This document shows positions 35,625 to 44,601 of a stretch of 64,000 bases of DNA, in pieces. The stretch comes from DAISKN01 sp963716925. Its GTDB lineage: Bacteria; Acidobacteriota; Vicinamibacteria; Marinacidobacterales; SMYC01. The notes beneath the pieces are model-generated. The model ran no database searches. It was not told the origin of the DNA and saw only the letters and a list, made by a program, of their open reading frames with translations. Position 1 is the stretch's first letter. The number at the start of each line of letters is the position of its first letter. Made by a program: the position numbers and the translations under genes. The stretch lies in assembly GCA_963716925.1 (NCBI GenBank), contig CAVQUX010000010.1:1488001-1552000 (forward strand), in the 5' to 3' direction.

Positions 35625-37102
35625 ATCGACGGCAGGCGGTGAAGTCCCTCGCCGCCGCCTTCGCTGCGCCAACCTTCCTGCTGCCGCAGGCGAACACCGA
35701 CGTTCACGTCCACATCGAGCGGAGCTTCGACGCCCATCTCGCCGCGCTCCAGGATTTCATCCGCCAGAAGAGCATCAGCAGCGAGAGCATCGGAGTGCGT
35801 GAATGCGCGGAGTATCTGGCGGACATCCTGCGAAGGCTCGGCGCGAGCGCGGAGCTCGCCGAGACCGACGGCTTTCCCGTGGTCTGGGGCTTCTACGATG
35901 CGAAAGCGCCGCGCACTCTCGCCGTTTATTCCCTCTACGACGTCGTTCACGTGGTCGAAAGCGATTGGAGCTCGCCGCCTTTCGAAGCCCGGGTGGTTCC
36001 GCTCGCGGGGTTGGGGAAGGCCATCGTCGGACGCGGAGCCGTCAACCAGAAGGGACCAATCCGGGCGCTCTTGAATGCGATGGAGTCCATCGTCGCCGTC
36101 CGAGGGAAGCTCCCCCTGAACGTGATGTTCGTCTTCGAGGGGGAAGAGGAGCTCGGAAGCCCTCACCTCCCCCAGTTCGTCGCGCGCTACGCCGACCGGC
36201 TCCGAACCGCAGACGGTTTTCTCTCGCCCGGCGCTTCCCAGAATCTTCAAGGAAACGTGGTCCTCGAGCTCGGGAACAAGGGCATCGTCTATTTCGAGAT
36301 GGAAGCTTCGGGCGAGCGAATGCAGAACGGACCGAGAAAGTTCGACCTGAGCAGCTATCAACAGACGGTGGTCGAAAGCCCCGTCTGGCGATTGGTGGAA
36401 GCTCTCGCGACTCTGACGGACGGAAACGGGCCCAAGCTTCTCGTCGAGGATCTGAACCGCGCCGTCGCTCCCCTGACCGCACAGGATCGTGATCTAATAA
36501 GGAAGCTGACGGGGACGTTCAATCCGGACGAGGTCTGGAAGCGGCAGTTCCAGGTCGAATCGTTCACGGAAGGTCTCGAGGGCGAGGCGCTCCTCGAACG
36601 CTACGTCTTTTCGCCGAGCCTCAACATCGACGGGATCTGGGCGGGCTACACCGGTGAAGGCGTCGCAACGCTCATGCCGCAGAAAGCGACCGCGAAGCTC
36701 GACCTGAGGCTCGTTCCCAATCTCCGGGCCTCGGAGGCAATGCCCGCGATCCGGCGCCATCTCGACGAGCGCGGCTTCGGAGACGTGGCGCTCCGCGAGC
36801 TCTCGGGCTACGACTGGTCGCGGACTCCGCTCGAGGCCCCCATCGTCGAAACCCTGCTCGCTTCCTACCGCGGCTACGGATTCGAGCCCCAGATCTGGCC
36901 TCTTCGTCCCTCGGGAACGCCGGCCTATCTCTTCACCGGACCGCCGGTCTCGATTCCGATGATCGGGGGAGGGCTCGGCCACGGCGCGCGCCAGCACAGC
37001 GTCGACGAGTACCTGGTGGTCGAGGGCGAGGGCCGGATCGCGGGACTTGCGCAGATGGAGAAGTTCTACGCGGATTTTCTCTTCGCGCTCGCTCGCGGGT
37101 GA
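35621..37102 (+). CDS. M20-family peptidase homologue lacking usual metal ligands
   Basis: 493 residues. The N-terminus MNRRQAVKSLAAAFAAP is twin-arginine-like, so export is likely. The fold matches M20/M25/M40 hydrolases: YSLYDVVHVVESDWSSPPFE, GRGAVNQKGPIRALLNAMES, FEGEEELGSPHLPQFV, the dimerisation domain and LGHGARQHSVDEYLVV. The first metal motif normally reads Y-G-H-Y-D-V and here has Leu105 in place of His. The bridging Asp of the second motif is Asn142. The Glu pair (EGEEE) and last His remain. Either this is an inactive or metal-altered subfamily, or it binds differently. It is coupled to the M28 gene. Confidence 0.85.
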   Translation: MNRRQAVKSLAAAFAAPTFLLPQANTDVHVHIERSFDAHLAALQDFIRQKSISSESIGVRECAEYLADILRRLGASAELAETDGFPVVWGFYDAKAPRTLAVYSLYDVVHVVESDWSSPPFEARVVPLAGLGKAIVGRGAVNQKGPIRALLNAMESIVAVRGKLPLNVMFVFEGEEELGSPHLPQFVARYADRLRTADGFLSPGASQNLQGNVVLELGNKGIVYFEMEASGERMQNGPRKFDLSSYQQTVVESPVWRLVEALATLTDGNGPKLLVEDLNRAVAPLTAQDRDLIRKLTGTFNPDEVWKRQFQVESFTEGLEGEALLERYVFSPSLNIDGIWAGYTGEGVATLMPQKATAKLDLRLVPNLRASEAMPAIRRHLDERGFGDVALRELSGYDWSRTPLEAPIVETLLASYRGYGFEPQIWPLRPSGTPAYLFTGPPVSIPMIGGGLGHGARQHSVDEYLVVEGEGRIAGLAQMEKFYADFLFALARG

Positions 37103-37482
37103 GCTCCCGCCGCGTGCCAGTGGAAGGCGATCGCGCAAACCACACCCGAGAGAAGTAGACTCACGGCTCTCTCGACCGTGAACGGGCTGGCATCGACGGC
37201 GCTCTCTCCCGCGGCCAGCTGACCGATGAGCCGGAAATAGGGGACGAAAAAGCCGAGGATCAGAACCAGGATGTTCACGCTCGACTCGGTGAGTCCCACG
37301 AGCCTGGTCCACGAAGGCTTGACCCATAGAGCGGCTCCGCATCCGAGGCAGAGCAGATAATAGGCCGTCTTCCAGGCCGGGTGGCCTTCGAACGCCGCGG
37401 CCCGGACGTTGGCGCCGAAAAAGACGTCGAACGCCCAGAACATCGGGGTGAGCCAGTAGTAGATCGCGACGGGATTCGGCAC
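37066..37482 (-). CDS. Small integral membrane protein
   Basis: 138 residues with four hydrophobic helices: YYWLTPMFWAFDVFFGANVR, TAYYLLCLGCGAALWV, VNILVLILGFFVPYF and AVSLLLSGVVCAIAFHW. It ends with a basic tail. I do not recognise the family. Its 3' end overlaps the M20 gene's 3' end by 37 nt in convergent orientation. It is divergent from the AAA ATPase gene, separated by 39 nt. Confidence 0.75.
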   Translation of the reverse strand: MPNPVAIYYWLTPMFWAFDVFFGANVRAAAFEGHPAWKTAYYLLCLGCGAALWVKPSWTRLVGLTESSVNILVLILGFFVPYFRLIGQLAAGESAVDASPFTVERAVSLLLSGVVCAIAFHWHAAGAHPRASAKRKSA

Positions 37483-37509
37483 GTCTCTCTATTGTCGCAA
37501 CCGATTCGG

Positions 37510-37515
37510 TACAAT
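37510..37515 (+). promoter_or_regulatory. Extended -10 element giving a leaderless mRNA
   Basis: TACAAT ends 6 nt before the GTG at 37522, so transcription should start at or next to the start codon. The AAA ATPase gene has no ribosome site, which agrees. No good -35 is visible. The gene at 54585 has the same hexamer at exactly the same distance. Confidence 0.5.
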
Positions 37516-37521
37516 GAAAAC

Positions 37522-39015
37522 GTGGATTTCCAGCAGGATCTCGAGATCTGTCTGCGCGCCCGGACCCCCTTCGTCTATGTGGTCTCGTTCGAGGAGAGGA
37601 AGATCCTCGAAGACCTGAAGGCGGTGTGCGAGCGCCGGAAGACGGCGCTCTTGAAGTGGGATCCCGCCGATTACTTCCAGACGATCGTAGGCTCGGAGGC
37701 GCCGCCCGAGGCCCGGGATGCCTTCGCCGCCCTCGAGGCCATCGAGGCGCTCGAAGGACGCGCCGTGGTGCTCCTCCCGGACTTCCATCACTGCTGGAAC
37801 GATCAGCCGAAGATCGTCCGCAAGCTCCGCAATCTCGCCCATGCGCTGAAGTACACGCACAAGACCCTCGTCGTCACCTCTCCCGCGAGAAAGCTTCCGG
37901 AGGAGCTCGAGGACGACGCCGCCCTTCTCGACTACCCGTCGCCCGACGTCCCGGACCTCAAGAAAATCCTGGCGGGCCTTCTCGCCGCTCCCGGTACCAA
38001 AGTCGACCTCTCGCGCGAGGACACGGAAAAGCTCGTGCGTTCCGCGCTCGGCCTGTCCTCCAACCAGGCGCAGCGGGTGTTCGCGAAAGCCATCGTTTCC
38101 GGGGGGGTGCTCGACAAGGACGACATCGCGCTCATCGGCCGAGAGAAGCGCCAGATCATCCGCGGCTCGGGCGCTCTCGACGTGCACGAGGCGCGGGAGA
38201 ACATCGGAGACGTCGGCGGCCTCGAGGTCCTCAAGCAGTGGCTGCGCCTCCGGGAGAGCGCCTTCAGCGAGGAGGCCCGCGAGTACGGGCTTCCCGAGCC
38301 CAAGGGGATCGCGCTCATCGGAATCCCGGGCACGGGGAAGTCGCTCACCGCGAAGATGGTGGCAGGCCTCTGGCGGCTTCCCCTGGTGCGGCTCGACCTC
38401 GGCGCCCTCTACGGGCGGTTCGTGGGAGAATCCGAAGAGAACTCACGCCGCGCGCTCCGGCTCGCCGAGACCATCGCTCCCTGCGTCCTCTGGATCGACG
38501 AGCTGGAAAAAGGGATCTCGACTGGAGACAACGACGGCGGGACGTCGCTCAGGGTCCTCGCGACCCTCCTCTCCTGGATGCAGGAGAAGAAGAAGCCGGT
38601 CTTCGTGGTCGCGACCGCGAACGACGTCTCGAAGCTCCCTCCCGAGCTCCTGCGGCGCGGCCGCTTCGACGAGGTGTTCTTCCTCGACCTCCCTACCAGG
38701 AGCGAACGGGCGGCGATCTTCGCCGTCCATCTCGCGAAGCGGAAGCGCAAGGCCACGAGCTTCGACCTCGAGAAGCTCGCGGCCGCCTCCGCGGGCCACG
38801 TAGGGGCGGAGATCGAACAGTCGATCATCGACGCGATGTACAAGGCGTTCAACGATCCCGACCGGCCCAGAAGGGAGTTCACGACGGAGGACGTCCTCGA
38901 AGCCATCGTGAGACTCATCCCGTTGAGCCGCTCTCAGAAAGAGAACATCGGGTTCCTCCGCGAGTGGCTCCACGAGGGTAGGGCGCAGTCGGCGTCGCTT
39001 CCGGAGTCTTCCTAG
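37522..39015 (+). CDS. Ycf46-like AAA+ ATPase
   Basis: 497 residues from GTG 37522. The N-terminal domain (to about 200: EICLRARTPFVYVVSFEERK, VVLLPDFHHCWND) lacks Walker motifs but keeps a RecA-like pattern, as in Ycf46 and relatives. The C-terminal AAA module is complete: Walker A IGIPGTGKSLTAK, Walker B CVLWIDELEKG, sensor 1 FVVATANDV, arginine finger RRGRFDE, and a lid helix. In cyanobacteria and plastids the homologue is linked to photosynthesis and carbon metabolism, but the bacterial role is unknown. The SseB-type gene follows on the same strand after a hairpin-rich gap. Confidence 0.9.
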   Translation: MDFQQDLEICLRARTPFVYVVSFEERKILEDLKAVCERRKTALLKWDPADYFQTIVGSEAPPEARDAFAALEAIEALEGRAVVLLPDFHHCWNDQPKIVRKLRNLAHALKYTHKTLVVTSPARKLPEELEDDAALLDYPSPDVPDLKKILAGLLAAPGTKVDLSREDTEKLVRSALGLSSNQAQRVFAKAIVSGGVLDKDDIALIGREKRQIIRGSGALDVHEARENIGDVGGLEVLKQWLRLRESAFSEEAREYGLPEPKGIALIGIPGTGKSLTAKMVAGLWRLPLVRLDLGALYGRFVGESEENSRRALRLAETIAPCVLWIDELEKGISTGDNDGGTSLRVLATLLSWMQEKKKPVFVVATANDVSKLPPELLRRGRFDEVFFLDLPTRSERAAIFAVHLAKRKRKATSFDLEKLAAASAGHVGAEIEQSIIDAMYKAFNDPDRPRREFTTEDVLEAIVRLIPLSRSQKENIGFLREWLHEGRAQSASLPESS

Positions 39016-39115
39016 CAGGTTGCCGGAAAATGCATCCGCAACCTGCGCGAGCGGAGCGAGCCCGGCCCGAAATGGGCCGTAGACATCTTCGTGCCGCGGG
39101 GGTGGGGCCCCGCGG
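39015..39115. repeat. Hairpin-rich intergenic element (REP-like)
   Basis: Three perfect inverted repeats are packed into about 100 nt. They are GCAGGTTGC at 39015-39023 with GCAACCTGC at 39038-39046, GGCCC at 39064-39068 with GGGCC at 39074-39078, and CCGCGGGG at 39094-39101 with CCCCGCGG at 39108-39115. The first could end transcription of the ATPase gene, though no T run follows. The density and order resemble a dispersed REP/BIME unit. Confidence 0.5.
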
Positions 39116-39142
39116 TACTGATGCACTAAAGAGAGTCACTCG

Positions 39143-40090
39143 TTGCAGGACCTCACCGATTTCGTAACCGCGGCCCGCACCAACGACCCGCGAGCGGTGG
39201 GCGCTTTCTCCGAGCGCTTTTCCGGGGCCCGATTCCACCTTCCGCTCGCGAGTCTCGAAGGAGTGAAGAACCGTCCGGAAGCGGTCCTGGAGCTGGGCTC
39301 GAGCCTTCCCGCGCATCGATTGCGCCTGGATACCGGCCTCGTCGCCATCCCTCTCTTCACCACGCTCGAGCTTTGCCGGGAGTGCGCGAGGAAACTCTCC
39401 TGGAAGACCGACGGGAAGGCAATCAAGACGCTCCCGGTCCCCGGGTCCATCGCTCTCACCCACCTCACGGGGCTCCTGCTGTCCGCCGACGTCGATCGGG
39501 TGATCGTGAACCCCCTGAGCGAGGGCGCGCTCCACCTCGCGCGCACCGAGGTGGAGGCGATCGCCTCCGGACAAAGGCTGCGAACTCTCTGGCTCTACGC
39601 TCGAAACGGAGGCTTGAATCGTCCCGTCGAGATCGAAGGCGGAGGCTCGCTATTGAGCGCGATCCTGGGCGCGGCGAGCCGCGCGGTTCCGAGGGCGGAG
39701 GAGATCGAGATCGAGGCGGCGCCGAGCTTCGAGAACCTGCCCGAGGGCGGGCCTCTCGCCGGTCTCGCCGCCGAGCTCTACGACTTTCTGTGCGCCGACG
39801 CGGGTGACGGCCTCGAGGTCATCGTGACCCGGGTGCGGGATGGAGTCCGGATTGAATCGACTCCGGTGATCGACGCGAACCGGCTGGTCCGCGCGAAGGC
39901 GATCGCGGAGAAGCACATGGCCGCCTCACCCGAGGGGACGAAGGTGAGCTTGCGCATGAACGGCGCCTCGGTCGTGATCTCCTCATCGGGCTCGCCGCTG
40001 CCGCTGCCGGCCCCCGCCCGCAAGGAGGCCCAGCTCGGCTACATCCCTCTCGAGCCGGAAGCGCCCGCGGACGAAGAAGAATCCAGGTAG
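39143..40090 (+). CDS. SseB-domain protein
   Basis: 315 residues from TTG 39143 (no ATG is available near the start of homology). The N-terminal third (LTDFVTAARTNDPRAVGAFS, HRLRLDTGLVAIPLFTTLELC, KTLPVPGSIALTHLTGLLLSADVDRVIVNP) matches the SseB enhanced-serine-sensitivity domain; the name reflects a genetic phenotype, and a biochemical role is not known. The C-terminal half is beta/alpha and ends in a Pro/Glu-rich tail. No signal peptide. Its stop lies 2 nt from the convergent DUF4870-like gene. Confidence 0.8.
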   Translation: MQDLTDFVTAARTNDPRAVGAFSERFSGARFHLPLASLEGVKNRPEAVLELGSSLPAHRLRLDTGLVAIPLFTTLELCRECARKLSWKTDGKAIKTLPVPGSIALTHLTGLLLSADVDRVIVNPLSEGALHLARTEVEAIASGQRLRTLWLYARNGGLNRPVEIEGGGSLLSAILGAASRAVPRAEEIEIEAAPSFENLPEGGPLAGLAAELYDFLCADAGDGLEVIVTRVRDGVRIESTPVIDANRLVRAKAIAEKHMAASPEGTKVSLRMNGASVVISSSGSPLPLPAPARKEAQLGYIPLEPEAPADEEESR

Positions 40091-40092
40091 CG

Positions 40093-40452
40093 TCAGGCCC
40101 CCACTTGCTTCTCCGCGAAGTCGCCGAGGACCGGAAGCTTGAATTTCTCGTTCTGGTAGGCCTTGACGGCGCAGATGATTGCCACGACGAATATCCCGAG
40201 CGGAAGGAACAGCAGCAGGATCCAGCCCAGGATGGGGATCATGCCGAGCACGATGCTCACGCCGATGGAGACGACGGCGAGCGCAATGGACTGGATGGAA
40301 TGAAACTTGATGAAGCGGTCCTTGCTGTAGGGCTCCACCAGGAGCCAGACGATCGCGAGAATCGGAAGGTAAGCGAGCGCGGCGGCGATGTTCGACTCCA
40401 GACCGCCCGGCGACGACGCAGGGGGAGGCGGGGGTTGCGGCTGTCCACTCAT
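40093..40452 (-). CDS. DUF4870-like membrane protein
   Basis: 119 residues. A proline/glutamine-rich cytoplasmic start (SGQPQPPPPPASSPGG) precedes LESNIAAALAYLPILAIVWLL and two further hydrophobic stretches around VVSIGVSIVLGMIPILGWILLL. KFHSIQSIAL sits between. This is the common DUF4870 layout (three to four helices, RFIKFHSxQS motif). Its role is unknown. Confidence 0.88.
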   Translation of the reverse strand: MSGQPQPPPPPASSPGGLESNIAAALAYLPILAIVWLLVEPYSKDRFIKFHSIQSIALAVVSIGVSIVLGMIPILGWILLLFLPLGIFVVAIICAVKAYQNEKFKLPVLGDFAEKQVGA

Positions 40453-40536
40453 GAATTCACCTCGGCGCGGAGACAGATTGTTTCGAACGACTTCAAGGGA
40501 CCAGTCTTCGAATTCTAACTGCCCCGAGCCAAAGGC

Positions 40537-43500
40537 TCAAGCGAGACGGGAGCTGTGGCTGGCGGCGCCCGCCTCCGAGGGTTCGCGCGACGGCCGAAAG
40601 CCCTGCCACACCCGAGTGAGGAACGCTCCAATGTCGTCGAAGATGCTGTAGGCGACAGGCGTGCCCACCAGCGTCAGCAGCAGCGCGAGCGTCTGGCCTC
40701 CGATGACCACCGTGCCGATGGCGCGGTTGGTGCCGGCGCCGGTGCCGCTCGAGAGCACCAGCGGGATCATTCCCGCGACGAACGCGAGCGTCGTCATGAG
40801 AATGGGCCGCAGTCGATCGCGGTTCGCCTCCAGGATCGCCTCTTCGCGGGGCATCCCCTGCTCGCGCAGGTTGTTCATGTGATCGATCTGCAGGATCCCG
40901 TTCTTCTTCACGATTCCGAACAACACCAGGATTCCGAGCAGAGAGAAGATGTTGATCGATTGGTCGAAGACCACGATCGAGAGGAGCGCGAACGGCACCG
41001 TCAGCGGCAGAGCCAGAAGAATGGTTACCGGATGGAGCCAGCTTTCGAACTGGGCCGCGAGGATGAGGTACATGAAGATGAACGAGAGGACGAACGCGAT
41101 CGCGAAGTTCGTGAACGCCCGTCCCTGCTCGCGAGAGCGTCCGGTGAGCCCGTAGGAGTAGTCCGCGGGCATTTTGAGCTCCGCCGCCGTGCGCTCGAGG
41201 GCGTCGATGACCGCCTGGGAGGAGTGGCCGGGCGCCATGTTGCAGTAGAGGAGCACCTGCCTTCGGCGGGCGATGCGATTGATGAGCGAGGGACCGGTGC
41301 CTTCCTCGACGGCGATCACGTCCTTCAGCGTCACCCGGCCCGCGGTGAGAGAGGGAACCTCCGCCTGGGCGATGCCGGACGCGTCGCGGCGGTCGCGCTC
41401 GTCGGCGCGGACGTGGACTTCGTACTGCTCGCCGCCTTCGTAGTAGTCCGTGATCTCGAGTCCGCCGACGAGGACGTTCATCGTCGCCGCGATGTCCTGG
41501 ACCCGAACCCCGAGGTCCGCGGCCTTGGCGCGATCGATGCGCACACCGAGCTCGGGGTTTCCTACGACGAGGTTGGTATCGGGGTCCACCACTCCGGGCT
41601 GCGTTCGCAAAACTTCCATCAAGCGGGAGGCGTACTCTGCGAGGCGGTCGAGGTCGGGGCCGCCGACCCAGAACATGATCTCCGCGTTCTGTCCCGCGCG
41701 GAAGGGCGACACCGGTGCGACTTGAGCGCGAAGCTTGAGCGAGCCGTACTGGGGCAGGATCTGGGAGCGGACCCGCGCCATGACGTCGAACTGGGTCGCC
41801 TCGCGATCCGCTACCGGGACCAGCTTCACGTAGACGGTCCCGAGATTGCGGGTGAGCTGCTGGTCGTCGCCGATGGTGAGGACCGTGGCCGCCACGCCAT
41901 CGAGCTCCCGAACGCGCGTGGCGATCGATTCCATGATGACCCGCGTGCTCTCGAGGCTGGATCCCTCGGGTGCGCGTACCCCGATCTCGAACTGGGACTC
42001 GTCGTCGCTGGGAATGAAATTCTTGTTCGCCACGATGCCGAGCGGCACTATCGCTACGACGGACAGGACCATCGCCACCAACACGACCCATCGATGGCGC
42101 ATCGACCAGCCCAGGATCGCCATGTACAGCCTCTCGACGGGGGCATAGAACCGCGACTCCCGCGAGGACTTCTGGTGCCCGCCGGCGAGATCCTTCTCCC
42201 GGAGCCATCGGGACGACAGCATGGGGGTGAGGGTGAAGGCCACGAGCAGCGATACCGCGATGGCGAAGGCCATGGTCACGCCGAAGGAGTTCATGAACCG
42301 GCCCACGATCCCCGCCATGAACGCCACCGGGAGGAACACGGCGATGAGCGAGAGGGTCATGGCGATGACCGCGAGACCCACCTCCTTGGTTCCCTCGATC
42401 GCCGCCTGACGCGCGGACATCTTCTTCTCTTCCATGTACCGGAATATGATCTCCAGCACGATCACGGCGTCGTCGATGACGATTCCGACGGCCAGGGTGA
42501 GGGCGAGAAGGGTGATCACGTTCAGGGTGAAGCCCATCCACTCCATCGCGGCGAACGTCGCGATCAAGGCGCTGGGGATGGCGACGGCGGCGATGATCGT
42601 GGGGCGGAGCCTTCCGAGGAAGAGCCACACGATTCCCGCGGCCAGGAACGAGCCCAGGATCAGGTGCTCCTGCACCGCGTGGACCGCGGCGAGGATGAAC
42701 TCCGACTGATCGCGCACGATGTCCATCTTCCAGCCCGGGGGCAGCTGCCCGCCCAAGAGCGTGATCCGCTCCTTCAAGAGATCCACGACCTGGATGGTGT
42801 TGGTGCCCGATTGCTTTCGGACCTGAAGGACCACCGCGGGCTCGCCCGCGAACGTCGCGACGGTCTCGGGCTCCGCCATGCCGTCCTCCACCCGGGCGAT
42901 GTCCCCGACGCGCACCGAATGGCCGCCGCGGTTGGCGATCGGGATCAAGGCGAATTCCGAGGGCGACGACACACGGCCGTACGTGCGGAGCGTCAGGTCC
43001 CGGGCGCCTTGTTCTACTTTCCCTCCGGGAAGCTGGACGTTCTGACTCTGGAGCGCCGAAACCACCTCGGCTGCGGTGAGCTTCAGCCCAGCGAGCTTCG
43101 AGCTGTCCACCACGACGTTGATCTGCCGCGGCCGGCCGCCGATGATCCGAACCTGGCCCACGCCGAGCACCGACTCGATCTGACGCCGGAGCGTCTTGTC
43201 GGCGAACTCGGTGATGTCGCGGATAGGCGCCGGCCCCGAGAGCACGATGGACAGAACCGGCGAAGCGTCGGGATCGATCTTCTCGATGAGCGGAGGATCG
43301 GCGTCGGTCGGAAGATCGCGCAGGACGGTATTGACGCGATCGCGCACCTCCTGGGCGGCCACGTCGCCGTCTTTCTCGAGAACGAACTGGACGGTGACGA
43401 CCGAAATACCCTCGGAGGAGATGGAAATCAGCTGATCGATTCCGCTGATTGTGTTGACCGCCTCCTCGATCTTGTCGGTGATCTCGGTCTCGATCTCTTC

Positions 43501-43671
43501 GGGGGCCGCTCCCACCAGGCGCGTGGAGATGGTGACGAAGGGGAAATCCACGTTGGGGAAGCGGTCGACTCCCAGCTGGGCGTAGGAGAACATCCCTACC
43601 ACCACCAGCGAGAGAATGAGGACGCTCGCGAAGACCGGCCGTTTGACGCAGAGCTCGGCTAGTTTATGCAT
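40537..43671 (-). CDS. RND efflux pump inner-membrane transporter (HAE-1 type)
   Basis: 1044 residues, the normal length. Starts LAELCVKRPVFASVLILSL. Two large periplasmic loops, twelve helices, and the proton-relay aspartate pair in TM4 (VGIVIDDAVIVLE) mark a proton-driven exporter rather than a metal pump. FDQSINIFSLLGILVLFGIVKKNGIL marks the second half. It would capture drugs or lipophilic compounds from the periplasm or membrane and pass them to the TolC channel. GAGGTG precedes ATG 43671. The adaptor gene ends 9 nt upstream, and the whole set is under the TetR promoter at 46.5 kb. Confidence 0.96.
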   Translation of the reverse strand: MHKLAELCVKRPVFASVLILSLVVVGMFSYAQLGVDRFPNVDFPFVTISTRLVGAAPEEIETEITDKIEEAVNTISGIDQLISISSEGISVVTVQFVLEKDGDVAAQEVRDRVNTVLRDLPTDADPPLIEKIDPDASPVLSIVLSGPAPIRDITEFADKTLRRQIESVLGVGQVRIIGGRPRQINVVVDSSKLAGLKLTAAEVVSALQSQNVQLPGGKVEQGARDLTLRTYGRVSSPSEFALIPIANRGGHSVRVGDIARVEDGMAEPETVATFAGEPAVVLQVRKQSGTNTIQVVDLLKERITLLGGQLPPGWKMDIVRDQSEFILAAVHAVQEHLILGSFLAAGIVWLFLGRLRPTIIAAVAIPSALIATFAAMEWMGFTLNVITLLALTLAVGIVIDDAVIVLEIIFRYMEEKKMSARQAAIEGTKEVGLAVIAMTLSLIAVFLPVAFMAGIVGRFMNSFGVTMAFAIAVSLLVAFTLTPMLSSRWLREKDLAGGHQKSSRESRFYAPVERLYMAILGWSMRHRWVVLVAMVLSVVAIVPLGIVANKNFIPSDDESQFEIGVRAPEGSSLESTRVIMESIATRVRELDGVAATVLTIGDDQQLTRNLGTVYVKLVPVADREATQFDVMARVRSQILPQYGSLKLRAQVAPVSPFRAGQNAEIMFWVGGPDLDRLAEYASRLMEVLRTQPGVVDPDTNLVVGNPELGVRIDRAKAADLGVRVQDIAATMNVLVGGLEITDYYEGGEQYEVHVRADERDRRDASGIAQAEVPSLTAGRVTLKDVIAVEEGTGPSLINRIARRRQVLLYCNMAPGHSSQAVIDALERTAAELKMPADYSYGLTGRSREQGRAFTNFAIAFVLSFIFMYLILAAQFESWLHPVTILLALPLTVPFALLSIVVFDQSINIFSLLGILVLFGIVKKNGILQIDHMNNLREQGMPREEAILEANRDRLRPILMTTLAFVAGMIPLVLSSGTGAGTNRAIGTVVIGGQTLALLLTLVGTPVAYSIFDDIGAFLTRVWQGFRPSREPSEAGAASHSSRLA

Positions 43672-43680
43672 CGACGCACC

Positions 43681-44601
43681 TCAGGAGGGTTTGCGGAGAT
43701 CCAGCTCGACGCGGGTGAAGAGCCCGGGCTTCAGGCGCTCGTCGCGGTTCGGGATCTCCGCCTCGACCACGAACGTCCGGGTGGCCGGCTCGACGGCGCG
43801 GACCACGATGGTGACCTTGCCTTCGAAAACTTCGTCGGGGTAAGGCTCGACCCGCGCGCGCACCACCTGTCCTTTCTCCACCTGCGCCATGTAGCGCTCG
43901 GGAAGTCGGAAGCGGACTTTCAACGGCGACATCTGCACCAGGACGAAGGCCACCGTCGCGTCGCCGAGCCGCTCGCCGACGTCGGTCTTGCGCTCCGCAA
44001 CGATGCCGTCGAGGGGCGAGACCATCACCACGTCCGCGAGCTTCTGCTTGGCGAGAGCCAGTGCCGCCTCCGCCTCGGCGCGAGTGGCCTCGGCCTGATC
44101 GAGGGTGGCGCGGGTGCGGTCGAAGACCGCCTGCGAGACCGAGCCCTTCGTCACGAGCCCCTCTTTCCTCTCGAAGTCGCGTCGCGCTTCGGCCTCGGCG
44201 GCCTTCGCCCGGGCGAGCGAGGCCTCGGCCCGGTCGGCGTCGAGCTTCAGGTAGTCGCTTTCGAGCTCCAGCAGGGGCTGGCCCTTTCGCACGCGCGCTC
44301 CTTCGTCGACGAACACCTTGCCCACGCGCCCTGGAAACTTGGCCGAGATCTCGGACTGTACCGGCGAGACCAGTTCGCCCGTCTCCCTCAGGACCCCGGT
44401 GTCCTCGGTCGATTCCTTGGTGACGGCGGCGACTTCTTCCAGTCCCTTCTTCACGTCTTCCGGGAGCGCCGCCTTCACGTCGCCGTTCGCCGGCGCGGCG
44501 CTCGCTTCCGCGGGCGCGTCGGTGTCCGGACCGCAGGCGGACGCGAGGGCCGCGAGGCCGAGGAAAAGGGCGTTCACGATTCGGGTTTTCACGGGGCTCA
44601 T
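43681..44601 (-). CDS. RND efflux periplasmic adaptor, lipoprotein
   Basis: 306 residues. Signal sequence with lipobox (ALASAC then GPD). Typical order: barrel-sandwich lipoyl half (GRVGKVFVDEGARVRKGQPLL), helical hairpin (RAEASLARAKAAEAEARRDF), second lipoyl half (DVVMVSPLDGIVAERKTDVGE), beta-barrel and membrane-proximal domain. It bridges the RND pump and the outer-membrane channel. The start overlaps the channel gene stop (ATGA), so stoichiometric expression is built in. Confidence 0.94.
   Translation of the reverse strand: MSPVKTRIVNALFLGLAALASACGPDTDAPAEASAAPANGDVKAALPEDVKKGLEEVAAVTKESTEDTGVLRETGELVSPVQSEISAKFPGRVGKVFVDEGARVRKGQPLLELESDYLKLDADRAEASLARAKAAEAEARRDFERKEGLVTKGSVSQAVFDRTRATLDQAEATRAEAEAALALAKQKLADVVMVSPLDGIVAERKTDVGERLGDATVAFVLVQMSPLKVRFRLPERYMAQVEKGQVVRARVEPYPDEVFEGKVTIVVRAVEPATRTFVVEAEIPNRDERLKPGLFTRVELDLRKPS

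Noticed and set aside
40555..43662. A 1035-codon open frame antisense to the RND pump gene
   Set aside because: It is a GC-driven shadow of the pump's codons, rich in Arg, His, Asp and Gly with no fold or signal, while the opposite strand is an unambiguous RND transporter.
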